Below are positions 20,176-29,926 of a DNA stretch of 64,000 bases, one piece after another. The notes under the pieces were generated by a model. That model worked only from the letters and a program-made list of their open reading frames with translations. It made no database searches and was not told the origin of the DNA. The stretch's first letter is position 1, and each line of letters opens with the position of its first letter. Made by a program: the position numbers and the translations under genes. The DNA comes from Bremia lactucae. Its lineage: Eukaryota; Oomycota; Peronosporomycetes; Peronosporales; Peronosporaceae. The stretch covers positions 12,871,711 through 12,935,710 of the forward strand of contig NC_090610.1 in assembly GCF_004359215.1 (NCBI RefSeq), read 5' to 3'.

Positions 20176-20320
20176 CACGCCCTACTTCACACACCCTAGC
20201 ACAGCTAAGAAGCGGTTTGCCCGACATCTCGCACGTGCAGTGAGGTTTTGTGGTGGGCGCCTTAGCGGCCTCACCAACTCACTAAGTACTTTCATTTATG
20301 TATTGCGGTGTCCCGTTACA
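20176..20320. repeat. Remnant resembling the 5' flank of element 4, ending CCCGTTACA
   Basis: Contains GGTGGGCGCCTTAGCGG and CTCACCAACTCACTAAG, similar to 34520-34557 just upstream of the element 4 primer-binding site, and ends with the LTR-like terminus CCCGTTACA. No coding potential. Confidence 0.4.
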
Positions 20321-20432
20321 TAAGTAACACCTCCTATAAGAGGAATAATAACTATTATTCGCTACGAGACGAAATTAAAAAAGAAATACACAATTATTAT
20401 CTATATTATACTTGTGTTCTTTATTTGTTTCC

Positions 20433-20660
20433 TGTCTAATTGCATCAATATTATTTCATTTGGACACATTGAAACAGTTTAAGTCAATCCAAATATTATT
20501 TATATTAATATTGACTTAAACAGTATTAACAAAATAATCGAGCAAATGTCTAACTGCATCAATATTATTTAATTTGGACATATTGGAACTATTTAAGTCA
20601 ATATTTATATTATCTGTATTAATATTGACTTAAATTGTTTCAATATTAATAATGACTTAA
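20433..20660 (+). repeat. Two-copy tandem repeat, period 114 bp
   Basis: TGTCTAATTGCATCAATATT at 20433 recurs as TGTCTAACTGCATCAATATT at 20547. Each unit contains AAGTCAATA and TATTGACTT as an internal inverted repeat. Confidence 0.75.
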
Positions 20661-20905
20661 AATAGTTTTAAAATTTCCAAATTAAATGATTTTGATACAA
20701 CTAGACTTAAGCTCAATTGATTGGTCAATTTAAGTCTAAATCAACCCCGCCAATCGTTATAAGACACGATTGTGCGGTGCGCAAGGAGGCGCCATACTTA
20801 GTTAGATATAATATATTAGGTTCAGTAGTACATAGAAGATCGTTACGGAGAATACTAAATATATTAATACTTCCCTTAATCTTTTCGCTATTTTAAGCCT
20901 TGGCC

Positions 20906-21404
20906 TAATCGTGAAAACGGCGAGTCACGTGTCTACTTTGGTATCATCGCATTCGCTCATTGTTGTGACGTGAATTTTATGAAAGCTTATTAGCTCATCG
21001 ACTCCACAGTGTGGTGTGACGTGATGTTTTCGAAATAATGAAAGCGTATGGATCATATTTAGAATGCAGTGCGGTCGAAAAAACGGTAGAAGTTGTGATT
21101 CATGAAAATAATTATGAAATTTCTTGCGGCGTTCCCAAATAGTCTAGGCGGTAGGATGCGTGGTTTGACCCACGCGACCCGGGTTCGAGTGCCGGTTCGG
21201 GAATTTTGCAAGCTGACTTTATTCCTTTCGGTTCAACAATGACGTTTGGCAGCGTGAAAACGGCGAGTCACATGTCTTCTTTGATATCATTGTATCCGCT
21301 CATTGTTGTGACGTGAATCCCGGTTTGGGAATTCTGTAGTTTAAATGAATTTTGCAAGCTTGACTTTATTCCTTTTTTTCAGACAATGACGTTTGCCAGC
21401 TTAA
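20906..21404 (+). mobile_element. tRNA-derived SINE-like insert, partly duplicated
   Basis: A unit beginning CGTGAAAACGGCGAGTCAC occurs at 20908 and again at 21256. The first unit continues into a tRNA-Glu-like head (21133-21204) and a tail GCAAGCTGACTTTATTCC; the second keeps only the last bases of the tRNA part and repeats the tail (21350-21400). It interrupts the LTR of element 2. No matching short element is seen elsewhere in the window. Confidence 0.6.
21133..21204 (+). tRNA. tRNA-Glu-like sequence (pseudo-tRNA, SINE head)
   Basis: Contains an A box TAGTCTAGGCGG, a B box GGGTTCGAGTGCC, an acceptor stem TCCCAAA/TTCGGGA (one mismatch) and a D arm like tRNA-Glu. The anticodon loop between GTGG and CCAC is TTTGA(C), one base short, and the T stem has a mismatch. 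It therefore looks like a tRNA-Glu-derived relic rather than a working tRNA. Confidence 0.6.
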
Positions 21405-21542
21405 AGCTAAGTCCTCTTAGCTTTATAGAAACTTTCCTCTGTACCTTTGTGTACGTGAAGTTACAAGGTAGCTAACCTTCACTGTAATCAGTGTAAGGTC
21501 AACTAGTACTCACCAGTAATAGTGAAAGGTGCCTCGTTAACC

Positions 21543-21560
21543 TGGTAGCACTTTGTGGTC
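21543..21560 (+). other. Primer-binding site, element 2
   Basis: TGGTAGCACTTTGTGGTC, the same motif that abuts the LTRs of elements 1 and 3 on the other strand; the first 8 bases fit the 3' end of initiator tRNA-Met. Confidence 0.75.
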
Positions 21561-21705
21561 CGTTCAGCGACCTACGCTCGTTCCACCCAACATAGACATG
21601 TTGTATGAAGAAGGAGGGAGTTTTTCAGCCCCTCAAGAAGAATATTACGCGACGCGTGGGGAATTTACTCAAATGAGTGACCTTGAATAAAAAACGATCG
21701 AGCGA

Positions 21706-22790
21706 ATGAGTTCGGTCGTATGCAGGCCAGCCGTTGGTGCTATGCTGTTCAGTCCGGGCAGAGATGAACAGCATGCGGCCATTGCCGAGTTCATTCAACA
21801 CGAACTCGACGGGGCCCAAGAGAAAGAGGCCTTGATTATACAGCAAGGCTCTCAACACACAGAGGTGTCAAGAGAACAGGGTGCTCAGCAGTTGGAACTG
21901 TTGAGACAGCAGCATGTATATGCTGCTAATGGGTCGACGCTTCCGCGTCGACTCGAAAGCTTCAAGATAGAAATATCTAAGTTTAAGGCAGTCGAGGGCG
22001 ACCCTCTTTTGAGATGGTTCGTCGAACTAGACGATGCCATAGAAGCTTGTCGTATCAGTGATGATGCGACGAAAGTGAAATTTGGCATGTCCAACTTAGC
22101 CGGACGTGCCAGATCTTGGGGCTCAAGCTCCACGACCCATTAGTCTTTAGGTCGTAAGAGGTCTTTAAGACCCGGCTCAATCAAGTATTTGAGCCACCAC
22201 GTGCTGAATTAGGGCAAGGGTGACATGCACGCTTAAGCCCAACATACACGATACCTGGTCAATTGTATTGTTATTCATTAGATTGATGAACAAACACAGG
22301 TAAGTGTGTTAACTAAAGGTCTTGCAGACGGACCTGTTAAGACGCACGTCGCTCAACCAAGTGATCTCTATGGCGGAACATGGCAACTTTAGCCTGAACA
22401 GGCTTTTCTCCACTCGGGTGCATATCGTCCACCGAGACGACAAGAAAACGGACTTCCAGAACCCATGGATATCTCGTATGTAGAGAGCAAAAAAAACTCG
22501 CGCTTCAAGTTACAAAAATGTAATCGTTGTCAAAAGACAGTCCACTACGCCTATGAGTACAATGCCCCAAGGTCGTGCCTAAGAGCACTGAGCGAAAAGA
22601 CCGACCTCTCGCTAGGAACAGGGGAGGACGCGGATCTGACGCTGTTGCGAAATCGCAACGGCGAGGCGGATCGTAAGAAAATGGTCGGGGTCAGTAGGTG
22701 CGGAGCGGCCACACTGATCCAGCAACATCAAAAGAATTTACAGGCCTTTGGACGAAAGTTGCTCCTCACACACAACCATTGTGTGTAACT
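21706..22790 (+). pseudogene. Gag of element 2 (capsid plus degraded zinc knuckle)
   Basis: 21706-22143 has a Q/E-rich helical N-terminus, then KIEISKFKAVEGDPLLRWF and TKVKFGMSNLAGRARSW, the Ty3/gypsy capsid signature. It stops at 22141. At 22510-22560 a knuckle remnant reads CNRCQKTVHYAYEYN: the first two Cys remain, but the His/Cys half is mutated. Compare the intact knuckle of element 1 at 3705-3980. Confidence 0.8.
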
Positions 22791-22832
22791 GCCCCATAGG
22801 ATGAGATTAACCTCATCACCTAGAAAATAAAA

Positions 22833-23144
22833 GTGTCAAAAAGGTTGCCACTAAAGTCCCTAGTCGATTATGGGGCGTCGAACAAATCTATTCGATGCAA
22901 ATCGCTAGAAGATCGCAGACCTAAATTAATTGAGCGTGATATCCCTTTAACGAGGGTGATAGTGCGCCTTGCAAGAGGCGCATCTATAACCGCAAAGAAA
23001 CGCGCAGTTGGTATCCAATATACGTTAAAGGGTAAAGAGTATGAAAATTATTCCATCGTACAAGATTTGGATGACAAATTTGATGTCATCCTTGGATTAC
23101 CATGGCTCGGAAAGAACGAGCCATCTATAAATTGGCAGCATTAA
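22833..23144 (+). pseudogene. Aspartic protease of element 2
   Basis: A 103-codon frame with VDYGASNKSIRCKSLE at the active site (Asp kept; the usual Ser/Thr of D-S/T-GA is Tyr) and the C-terminal signature DVILGLPWLGKNEPSINWQ. The substitution at the triad predicts loss of activity. Confidence 0.75.
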
Positions 23145-23757
23145 GTCGTGACTATGCTTGTCTCCTGTTCATCAGATAGAAACTGATGAACGTCTTGGAA
23201 GTCCACAAGCGTGTGGATGTCCTACGAGTGAGTGCGATGGCCTCACTTGTGGGTCGTTGTTTCATGACTGCACGAGACCTCAGTGTGATTGTGGAGTTAG
23301 ATCCCGACGGCTTGCACAAGTACAGGCACCGTCAAAGGTCCACTATTGTGACGTGGACATAGTTACCGACGGCTGTGTTCAAGCACAGGCAGCGTCAAAT
23401 TTCGACCACTCGAATAAGTTGAGTGGTACGAAACAAGGATGATTGCTTGAAAAGCAACACCCAAGCGCCCGTCTATAAGAGCAGTGCGAAAGTCCTAGAT
23501 CGACTGGAGAGTCGATCGTAGAGGATCTCGCTGTTGTAGCGCAACCACAACTAGAGGCAGTTGGAGAGGATACTCCCCAAAACGTTTGTGTGGGAATAAG
23601 TACCCAGAATCTGTGGTCAAAGGTTCCCAGGTACCTTCGGAGATAGTTCCAAAAAGGATATTCAGACATTAAAATTCATAGTAAACAATGGATCAAGTGT
23701 AGGCGCTTCGACGCTTATACACTTGATCTAATACCGCATCCGAAGATAACTTCGGAG

Positions 23758-24861
23758 ATGACTCAATTGCCAACGCTTGAAACGAAGCGGCTCTTGCGCG
23801 ATCTTCATAGTGGCAAAGTCAAGCAGATTTGCGTACTTGTCACACATGACAACAACGTGGCCGATATTCGGTCGGTAATAGTATTTCCTGAGAACGAACG
23901 GATCCTGAGTAGCTCATCGATGGACGAAAGTGTCCTTGATGTGAAGACTCGGATTGAACGTTTTACGTTTCAATTCTGGGAATCTTTGAAGACAAATCCT
24001 CTATATAAAGATTTAACAGAATTTAAGGATGTCTTTCCTAATTTAGTACCTGCGAGTTGCCTAAGGATAAAGGCACTCATACACGAAATCGACCTAATCC
24101 CAGGTTCGTATACTGTGTCATGAAGCAACGGCCGTTGCCTCATGAACAAGTATATCGATCAACAAATTCTTTGCCGATCGTTTAGAAGCGGGTCATGTGA
24201 GGGAATCATCTCCCCCACATAGCTATCCGATGTTCTGTGTGTGTAAAGCATTAGGAGGAAGGCAGTGTGCATGTACTGAATAAATTGAACGCTGCAACGA
24301 TACGGCTCAAACGCCGATACCACGAAAAGACGTAATCATTGATGGTATGTCAAAGAGCATTTTCGTTTCGTCAATGGATGTGATGGTTGGATTGTATCAA
24401 ATCCTTATGCGTGAACAAGATATCTCGTTCACAGCATAGGCACCCCCTATGCTATGAGAGTGGCCAGTCATGCCAAAGGGACTTAGTAATGCCCCTGCGA
24501 CATTTATCAGATGTGTAACCAATCTGTTGAGATCGGTGGGGGAGTTCGCACCAAGTTATTTTGATGATGTCTTCGTCCATAGCAGAGCCATGAATGGAAA
24601 GTCGGACGTTGAAGTACATCGTACCCACGCCGAAAGATTCGTACACTTATGCGTAAGCACAAGTTGTATGCAAATCTCAAGAAGTGTATATTCGATGCAA
24701 GCGAAATACCACTTCTTGTGTACATTGTGGGTAAACACGGTGTGCGCCCGGATCCGGAAAATATCAAGGCGATTGCCGATTGGCCTGAGCCAGTCGATGT
24801 AAAGGGACTTCGAAATTTCCTCGGCTCAGCAGCGTATACTCACGCAATTATGCCGAAATGA
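23758..24861 (+). pseudogene. Pre-RT linker and reverse transcriptase of element 2
   Basis: 23758-24123 is the linker (LRDLHSGKVKQICVLV, then NERILSSSSMDESVLDVKTR). Downstream RT fragments include MPKGLSNAPATFIRCV, the catalytic YFDDVFVHSRA (Asp pair intact) at about 24560, and KLYANLKKCIFDASEIP at 24660-24700. Frames change at about 24123, 24470 and 24650. Confidence 0.85.
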
Positions 24862-24949
24862 CAGTACATTTTTCTACTTTACTGAAGAAAAATGCTAAGT
24901 AGTCATGGAATGCTGATTGTCAGCCTTTTTTAGGGTATCAGGCAAACTT

Positions 24950-25240
24950 GATGCAGTGACCAATCCTGGTGATTGCGGACCAAGACCGACCTTCTCATGT
25001 GGTCTGTGACGCAGCGACTTTGCAATCGGCTGTGCGTTTATGCAATACAATACAGACGGCGCAGAGCGCGTCGTCTGTTATCAATCGCGCCAACTTCAAG
25101 CAGCTGAACGGACCTATCCAGTGGATGACAAGAAATTCCTTACCACGAAAACACACTGGCTAAGTTTAGGGTCTATCGCTTGGGAGATGGACCGTTTAGT
25201 GTATATAGGGACCACGCGTCTTTACGCGCGGCCGTAAACA
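24950..25240 (+). pseudogene. RNase H remnant of element 2
   Basis: Contains IADQDRPSHVVCDA and, in another frame, YNTDGAERVVCYQSRQLQAA, as in the RNase H of elements 1 and 3. Two frameshifts. Confidence 0.75.
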
Positions 25241-25485
25241 GTCCACACCTCTCGCAAAGAATGGCGAGATGGTTGTCTTTCTTCGCAGAGTAAAACTTCT
25301 CCGTGGGTTATAAACCAGAACGACTTTACGTCGTCACTGGTGCCCTTTCGCGCCAACTCGATTTTGAGCCGGCTGCGCAAGCGATCAGTGAGCATAAGGC
25401 CACTGTTGCAACAATAAGTGTTCCGTCTTTAACAATACCCGACGACGTTAGAAGAGCTTATTAAGAAGATAAGGCTCTTAAAGGG

Positions 25486-26300
25486 TTGATAGATTACCTT
25501 AAGAATCCATCCCAGCAATCCTTAGAAGAATTGTCGAAGTTGGATCGATCCTCAACAGATCGATACACGAACGCAATGAGTCAATGTATTAAGTATTTTT
25601 TTGCTGGCGCCACCCAAAACGATTTGCGTTTACGCATCATGTATGAGTGCCACGATGCACCAATAAGTGGGCATCGTGGACGTGAGAAAACCTATATCAC
25701 CATAAGTCGCGACTTCTACTGGCCTGCTTGCAAAATTTGCCAACGGGTGAAGTCCAGTGCTTCATATCGGGCTCCGTTACAACCTCTGCCTGTTCCGGCA
25801 GAGTGTTGGCAGTCCGTATCTATGGACTTTGTCTTCGGATTCCCGAAGACCTCACAAGAATAATGGTTTTCTTGTTTTTGTTGATAGTTTTAGCAAGATG
25901 GTTCATCTTGCTGTCGTCCCGGAGTCGACCACAGCCAAAGGCTGTGCTCGTGTCTTGATTGACACGATATTCCGACTCCATGGGTTATCCCGCGAACCGG
26001 TCTCAGATCGAGACCCTAAATTCACGGCAGAATTTTTGGCAAAATATGTTCAAATCACTTGGAACAGTTGAAAATGTCAACACCTGGACATCCTGAACAG
26101 ATGGTCAGAAGGAGCGTGCAAAGCCGTATCCTCGGAGAAATACTTCGCAGATACGTCCACCTTCTTAGAGTTGGAGCGAGTTCTTGTCGATGGTAGAATT
26201 TGCCATCAACAGTCCCAGTGCATGCTTCTACAAAGCATACACCATTGTTTCGAGAATGGCTTACGCCACCTAAGTATACCCACCCACCTTGTTTGAGGGT
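25486..26300 (+). pseudogene. Integrase of element 2
   Basis: Contains the zinc-binding part (LRIMYECHDAPISGHRG ... CKICQRVKSS) at 25630-25760 and the core SMDFVFGFPKT (25820), FVDSFSKMVHLAVVPEST (25880) and REPVSDRDPKFTAEFL (26000). A G-to-T change and frameshifts remove the last core segment (HPETDG) from frame. Confidence 0.85.
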
Positions 26301-26880
26301 GGCTCTTATTCAAAAAGGTAGGGACCCGCCCGAGCACAGAATTTTCTAGCAGCATTACGAGGCTTCTTCTGATTCCAGATTACAGCGGAACGGTCTAGGG
26401 CATCAGCCAAAGCCTTATGGTCTCGGAACCGAGTATGATTCTCATGAACCAGACGATCCACGCTTTCCTCCAAGGAAGAGATCTTCGGACGAGCTGTCAC
26501 CGGCTCTTTTTGAAGGGATTGATATGTCTATTCGTTCGCCAGTTGATCAGTCGCAACCTGCGCACAATTTATCAATTCGTCACGAGAAACGTTTCCAACC
26601 GTCACCGCTAACTCGCGGCGACGGAACCGCTCGTGATCAATGTCCTTCCTCAAATAAATAAAGGGTGTGATCCAAATCACGATGTCCTTTTGGGTTCGTC
26701 AGACGAGGCGAACCCGATTTTTCCTCCCGCTCCACATCCATTGACGGATTCGAGTGGTGAGAAGCGTTTTGACGAGACCCATCCTCCTCGACAGATGGTC
26801 CATCGGAGAACGAGCGCTTCCCGCGCTCGTAAAAGGCTTCGAGGTTCTCAATCCCTTGACGCATCTCGTAAGAGATGAGC
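26300..26880 (+). pseudogene. Integrase C-terminal linker of element 2, chromodomain deleted
   Basis: The plus strand reads HEPDDPRFPPRKRSSDEL and later NPIFPPAPHPLTDSSGEKRF directly joined to DETHPPRQMVHRR. In element 3 the same two segments flank a chromodomain of about 50 residues (29267-29506), so here the chromodomain has been cleanly lost. Confidence 0.6.
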
Positions 26881-27480
26881 GTCCTCCAATGAGGATCTTT
26901 AAGAGAATATGCTTCCTTAGGGGGGCATGACCTACACCCTTAAAATAGCATGGACATGAGTTTTCCCACGAAAGACAAATTATCCCTGCCTATCTAGATA
27001 TTTAGTGCAACTTATAGCGTGCACCGACTACGGTCCGTTTTTCGAACCGTTCACAGAAAGCATTTAGCTTGTCAAGCCAAACCTCACGGCCTATGTTCTT
27101 CACATTCTGTACAAAGGCTGCTCAAGCTTGGAATAAAGGCTTGACATCCTTTGCCCGCTTACAAAAGTACAACCGATGCCGGAAAAGGTATTCGATGAAA
27201 AATTTCGTTCATCCTCACCACGCTTATGAAGCCTGGATGAGTCGAATAACGGAATATGATATCGATCGTTGGTCATATTAGACGAACAAATTAGGCATCC
27301 CTTAGTAGGCAACCAAGGCCTCTTCTCAGGAGCAAACCGCAACGTATTGCGGTCCCTTCCCTGTTGGTTCATGCTGATTGTAATGTGAATTTGGCCCTTG
27401 GAGCGATTCCTAGAGACACTCCATTCCTGGTGATGCAAACAAGCACAACCAGGCAGCACTCTTCCCTTCCCGACCAATAA
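26300..27480 (-). pseudogene. Antisense ORF of element 2 (zinc-knuckle and coiled-coil-like pieces)
   Basis: Minus-strand frames opposite the integrase tail and the pol-3'LTR interval. From 27477: a segment with APEKRPWLPTKGCLICSSNM, a degraded C-x2-C-x4-H knuckle; 26864-26637, acidic and charged; then DHERFRRRELAVTVGNVS and SSLEESVDRLVHENHTRFRD, helical in pattern, ending WNQKKPRNAARK (26660-26306). The piece near 27300 resembles 31190-30930 of element 3 and the C-terminal end resembles the antisense frame at 29760-29926. Function unknown; the call rests on recurrence across copies. Confidence 0.5.
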
Positions 27481-27620
27481 GTTCCTGTTGACGCATACTT
27501 ACGTCACCAGAGTGATCATCTTCCACGGGGGGACTCGCCCGAGCACAGCCATTTCATCGTATTCAATTAAGTGGTGTTATAATGACCACTCTATCCAATG
27601 ACAGTCAGACTGATTTTCGT

Positions 27621-27630
27621 TTAAGGGGGG
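27621..27630 (+). other. Polypurine tract, element 2
   Basis: TTAAGGGGGG directly before the 3' LTR (CTACGGGGTGTATCG). This is the position and composition expected for the second-strand primer. Element 3 has the counterpart (reverse complement of CACCCCTCCCTTAAAC) at 28543-28558. Confidence 0.75.
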
Positions 27631-28059
27631 CTACGGGGTGTATCGTCACATGAAATAACACTTAAAAGTTGTTAATTAATATATTATCTAAAAGGTAGAT
27701 AATATTTAGACAAATTACTTTACATGGTAATATTCTGATTCATTGGTAGATATAGACCATGATATCTACTTTCTCCACGGTCCAGTCAGCGCTGGACGCG
27801 CGCAAAGAGAGAGACAGATAAGACTTTATTACATGTTTTGTATTAATTTATAATTAAGTTAGTATTAAATAGATAGAAACGGAAGAGCTAACTAATATAA
27901 AATACAGTTTTATATAAACCTCTTCAAAGCAAGTATTTTAAAGAGAGTTTTACTCTGCACATACTAGTATACGTGAAATGACGTGAGGCACCGCTCACAC
28001 TGAGGCAGTGCGAAGTGGACTTGTACTGAAGCAGTACAAGTCAGTAGTGCCCCGTTACA
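27630..28059 (+). repeat. LTR type A, 3' LTR of element 2
   Basis: Runs from CTACGGGGTGTATCG to AGTAGTGCCCCGTTACA in plus orientation. The last 100 bp hold the three stem-loops described for type A LTRs. It is inverted relative to the neighbouring LTR at 28103-28541. Confidence 0.85.
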
Positions 28060-28102
28060 TTTTCTCTTTTCGAAGCCTTGGTCTAGACCCTCAAAGCTAA
28101 GT

Positions 28103-28541
28103 TGTAACTGGGCACTACGACTTGTACTGCTTCAGTACAAGTCCACTTCGCACTGCTTCAGTTGCGAGTGGTGCCTTACGTTACTTCACGTACACTAGTA
28201 CGTGCAGAGGAAGACTTTTTTAAGACAAGTAATTTAAAGAGGGTTAAATGAAAACTGTATTAATATAATTAAGTTTCTTCTCTTTCTATCTGTTAATGTA
28301 AGCTAACTATAAACTAATACTAAACATTCAATTAAAATCTTATCTGTCTCTCTCTCTTTGTTTACGTTTACAGCTGATTAGTCTGCGGATAAATAGATAT
28401 AACGGCTTATACCTATTTATGGATAATATTTCCGAGCATTACTATATAAAGTAATATTCTCCAAATATTATCTACCTTCTAGATAATATATTAATTAACA
28501 ACCTTAATTTTTAATTTCTTGTAACGATACACCCCGTTACA
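28103..28541 (-). repeat. LTR type A, 3' LTR of element 3
   Basis: Plus-strand reading TGTAACTGGGCACTACGAC ... GATACACCCCGTTACA. It carries three stem-loops at 28120-28142, 28143-28171 and 28187-28204. It is the reverse-orientation partner of 27630-28059, with 43 bp between them. Confidence 0.85.
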
Positions 28542-28659
28542 TCACCCCTCCCTTAAACGACAATCACTGTGACTGTCATTGGATGGAGTGGTCACTATGT
28601 GACCACTTAATTTAAAAATATTGTTGATTGATCAGAACCATCATTTTAAATTCCATCGC

Positions 28660-29178
28660 ATGAAGAATAAATCCATGCGGGATGCTGGTAGTGCGGAGCC
28701 TTCGGCTGCGGTTCATGCAGCCGCGAGTGACGCACTAATGTCTCTTGAGGCAGACGTTCCGTCTGCCGTAGTATCTTCTTCTCGCGCAACACTAGATGTT
28801 GCGGGTGCACGTGGTTGTTCATCACGTGAATACGACCCCTCTTTAGAGGTCGACTACGAATGCGAATTGGACTCGGATAGAGATCCACGGTTTACGGCGG
28901 AGTTCTGGCAATCCGTGTTCCGAGAGATCGGAACACGGCTGACTATGTCAACATCCGGTCACCCAGAAACGGATGGTCAAACAGAACGCGTAAATCGCGT
29001 CCTCGAAGAGATACTTCGAGGTTACGTCCAATCGTATCCGAGTTGGAGCGAGTTTTTACCGATGGTCGAATTCGCCATCAATAATTCGGTGCATGCGTCT
29101 ACAACGCATACACCGTTCTTCGTGAATGGCTTATGCCATCCTCGCGTCCGTGTTGTGTTGACAACACGAAGAGAGTAA
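28660..29178 (+). pseudogene. Plus-strand chimeric frame: antisense-ORF N-terminus joined to an integrase piece
   Basis: A 173-codon open frame from ATG 28660. The first 65 residues are Ala/Ser-rich then acidic (MKNKSMRDAGSAEPSAAV ... SSREYDPSLEVDYECE). The rest is integrase core and tail (SDRDPRFTAEFWQSVF, TSGHPETDGQTERVNRVLEE, FAINNSVHASTTHTPFFVNG). The frame runs opposite to element 3, starts about 100 bp inside its 3' LTR, and the integrase part is inverted relative to the pol of that element. It must have arisen by rearrangement. Confidence 0.7.
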
Positions 29179-29184
29179 ACGGGG

Positions 29185-29926
29185 ATGTCTATTCCCTTTC
29201 TTCGCCCTGGGCAAGGGCTCGTATCTCTATTGAGATGCGGGATGCGATTGACGTTTTGCAATCGATTTACATGCGCCAGGGGCGCGTGTTTTTTCGATGG
29301 ATCTTCTGACCCATCGGATGGGTCTCGTCATACTGACCGACAAGGCCTTCAACATCAACAACTAGCTCGGAACGAGGCTCCCAGCTGTCATGTGAAGGTG
29401 GATAACCGCGCCAGCGAACAAGATAACTCGTACGCTGCCCCTTCACATCACGGTGGTTTACGTTGCGTTCCACAAGAAAACGTTGCCCATCGCGGGAATC
29501 CACCAATGCTTGTGGTGGAGGAGAAAAAAATTGATTCGACCTACGTGTCGGATCAAGAGTGGACGATCGACAAACTCGACCACTACCTCCATGTATTGGA
29601 GGAGGGTCTCGAACACGAGCGCGGTAAGCGTCACTTGTTGGACAGGCGGTGCACGCTCCAGTATCGAACGGTTGGAAGACCCTATGAAAAGTGCGTACTC
29701 AATGTGGAGTACGAACGGAAGTATCACGCTCTTCGTGACGAGCTGTCGTCAGCTCATCGGGATTTTGAGGAACTTCGAATTCGACAAGAGAACCTCCAGA
29801 CTCAACATGAGGGTCTGGTCGTGATCACAAGAATCTTTTGAAGATTCTTGAAAAGGATGGTCAGATCCGGCCGCGGAAGAAACCGCGTACTAATGGTACG
29901 GGTGGAGCCGACCAACGGAAAACGTA
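29185..29926 (+). pseudogene. Antisense coiled-coil ORF of element 3 (C-terminal part)
   Basis: Plus-strand frame from ATG 29185 to 29841, continuing after one frameshift near 29825 to a TAG at 29924-29926. The last 130 residues look like a coiled coil (DKLDHYLHVLEEGLEHERG, YHALRDELSSAHRDFEELR, DHKNLLKILEKDG) and end in a basic tail (RPRKKPRTNGTGGADQRKT). It overlaps, on the opposite strand, the integrase tail, linker and chromodomain of element 3, which are also open. No known family recognised. Confidence 0.55.

Larger units (their letters stand above)
20321..21540 (+). repeat. 5' LTR region of element 2, with insertion
   Basis: An A/T-rich region ending two bases before the primer-binding site. 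The sequence at 20880-20905 (CTTTTCGCTATTTTAAGCC) and 21405-21420 (CTTAAAGCTAAGT) corresponds to one continuous stretch at 28070-28102, showing that about 500 bp (20906-21404) was inserted. Its 3' end is too diverged from type A for the exact start to be placed. Confidence 0.5.
20321..28059 (+). mobile_element. Element 2: Ty3/gypsy retrotransposon, degenerate
   Basis: Layout on the plus strand: 5' LTR region (about 20321-21540, interrupted by a SINE-like insert), primer-binding site 21543, gag, protease, RT, RNase H, integrase, a polypurine tract (27621-27630) and a 3' LTR (27630-28059). All coding parts carry frameshifts or stops. The chromodomain is deleted. An antisense frame occupies 26300-27480. 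Confidence 0.85.

Noticed and set aside
20433..20660. CRISPR-like repeat array
   Set aside because: Only two units of 114 bp without short spacers, in a eukaryotic LTR region; it is a tandem duplication.
21133..21204. Functional tRNA-Glu gene
   Set aside because: The anticodon loop is one base short and stems have mismatches; the sequence sits inside a duplicated insert in an LTR, so a tRNA-derived repeat is more likely.
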